Source: an uncultured Oscillospiraceae bacterium (GTDB lineage: Bacteria > Bacillota > Clostridia > Oscillospirales > Ruminococcaceae). From it: a stretch of 51,416 bases of DNA. Both the position numbers and the translations under genes were made by a program. The stretch covers positions 1-51,416 of the forward strand of contig CAKQGD010000006.1 of assembly GCA_934232845.1 (NCBI GenBank), in the 5' to 3' direction. Shown piece by piece: positions 51,235-51,416 of the stretch. The notes below the pieces were generated by a model, which was not told the origin of the DNA, searched no databases, and saw only the letters and a program-made list of their open reading frames with translations. Position 1 is the first letter of the stretch, and every line of letters begins with the position of its first letter.

Positions 51235-51263
51235 TTGAAAAAAGACCGTTGGTGCGGTATGAT
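51235..51263 (+). promoter_or_regulatory. Sigma-A promoter for mazG
   Basis: TTGAAA at 51235-51240 and TATGAT at 51258-51263 are spaced by 17 bases, 28 bases after the flippase stop. Confidence 0.75.
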
Positions 51264-51308
51264 AGATGCGTTCTTACCGTTGAGAAAACCGGGAGTTTGA
51301 CTGAAAAA

Positions 51309-51416
51309 ATGGATTTTACACCGAAGGACAGCTATACTGTTTCAGACCTTGTTTCGATCATGGCACTGCTTCGATCCGATGGAGGCTGCCCATGGGACCG
51401 AGAGCAGACACACCGA
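51309..51416 (+). CDS. mazG: MazG nucleoside triphosphate pyrophosphohydrolase, N-terminal fragment
   Basis: The last 36 codons of the window are the start of MazG, an enzyme that hydrolyses nucleoside triphosphates to monophosphates and limits mutagenic nucleotides. The segment LLRSDGGCPWDREQTHR is the family's opening motif, followed off-window by the metal-binding helices. The ATG at 51309 is used; a TTG at 51297 is in frame but only one base from the GGGAG site at 51291-51295. The gene runs past the end of the window. Confidence 0.9.
   Translation, partial: MDFTPKDSYTVSDLVSIMALLRSDGGCPWDREQTHR

Overview
The window reads as a chromosome segment from an anaerobic, low-redox Firmicute of the class Clostridia, possibly a spore-former. 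The evidence is the gene order ylxM-ffh-rpsP-khpA-rimM-trmD, HPr with both His15 and Ser46, a six-gene Rnf complex, HemZ, cdaA-ybbR, a DivIVA-like protein, a SpoVB-type flippase, and many strong AGGAGG ribosome binding sites with GTG/TTG starts. Genus or species cannot be named from the sequence alone. Every gene I support lies on the + strand; no tRNA, rRNA, CRISPR array, transposase or phage gene was seen.

Layout. 1-9430: housekeeping genes (end of tsf, ylxM, ffh, rpsP, khpA, rimM, trmD, a DUF554 membrane protein, HPr, uvrC, rsmD, coaD and a coiled-coil protein). 9598-23311: an accessory block of about 13.7 kb, described below. 23777-27345: a four-gene envelope/stress cluster (XpaC-like, TelA-like, LemA-like, TPM-domain). 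27477-34031: ApbE flavin transferase, a Gx-type membrane transporter and rnfCDGEAB, i.e. a complete ferredoxin:NAD+ oxidoreductase ion pump plus its flavinylation enzyme. 34077-49292: DivIVA-like protein, HD hydrolase, ispD, ispF, cdaA, ybbR, an FAD-dependent oxidoreductase, a small membrane-anchored protein, recJ, relA/spoT, dtd, a metallo-beta-lactamase-fold hydrolase, hemZ and a nucleoside kinase, many with overlapping ends. 49573-51416: SpoVB-like flippase and the start of mazG.

The most notable part is the accessory block. A sigma-A promoter (9598-9626) drives a cobalamin riboswitch (9650-9815) followed by an intrinsic terminator (9923-9953). Beyond it lie four tightly overlapping genes: two nitrogenase component-1-like subunits, a NifH-like Fe protein with all its cluster and nucleotide motifs, and a compact NifB-like radical SAM protein that keeps the family's cluster-binding motifs. 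With no terminator visible between them, these continue into eight genes for two FecCD/BtuCD-type ABC importers with four substrate-binding lipoprotein genes, one of which is an in-frame fusion of two binding domains. The first nitrogenase-like subunit has lost two of the three P-cluster cysteines and the second keeps all three; neither has the cofactor-binding Cys of NifD. This is therefore not a nitrogen-fixation operon. I infer a B12-repressed uptake-plus-reduction system acting on a corrinoid, another metal-tetrapyrrole or another metallophore, or replacing a B12-dependent function. The substrate is unknown.
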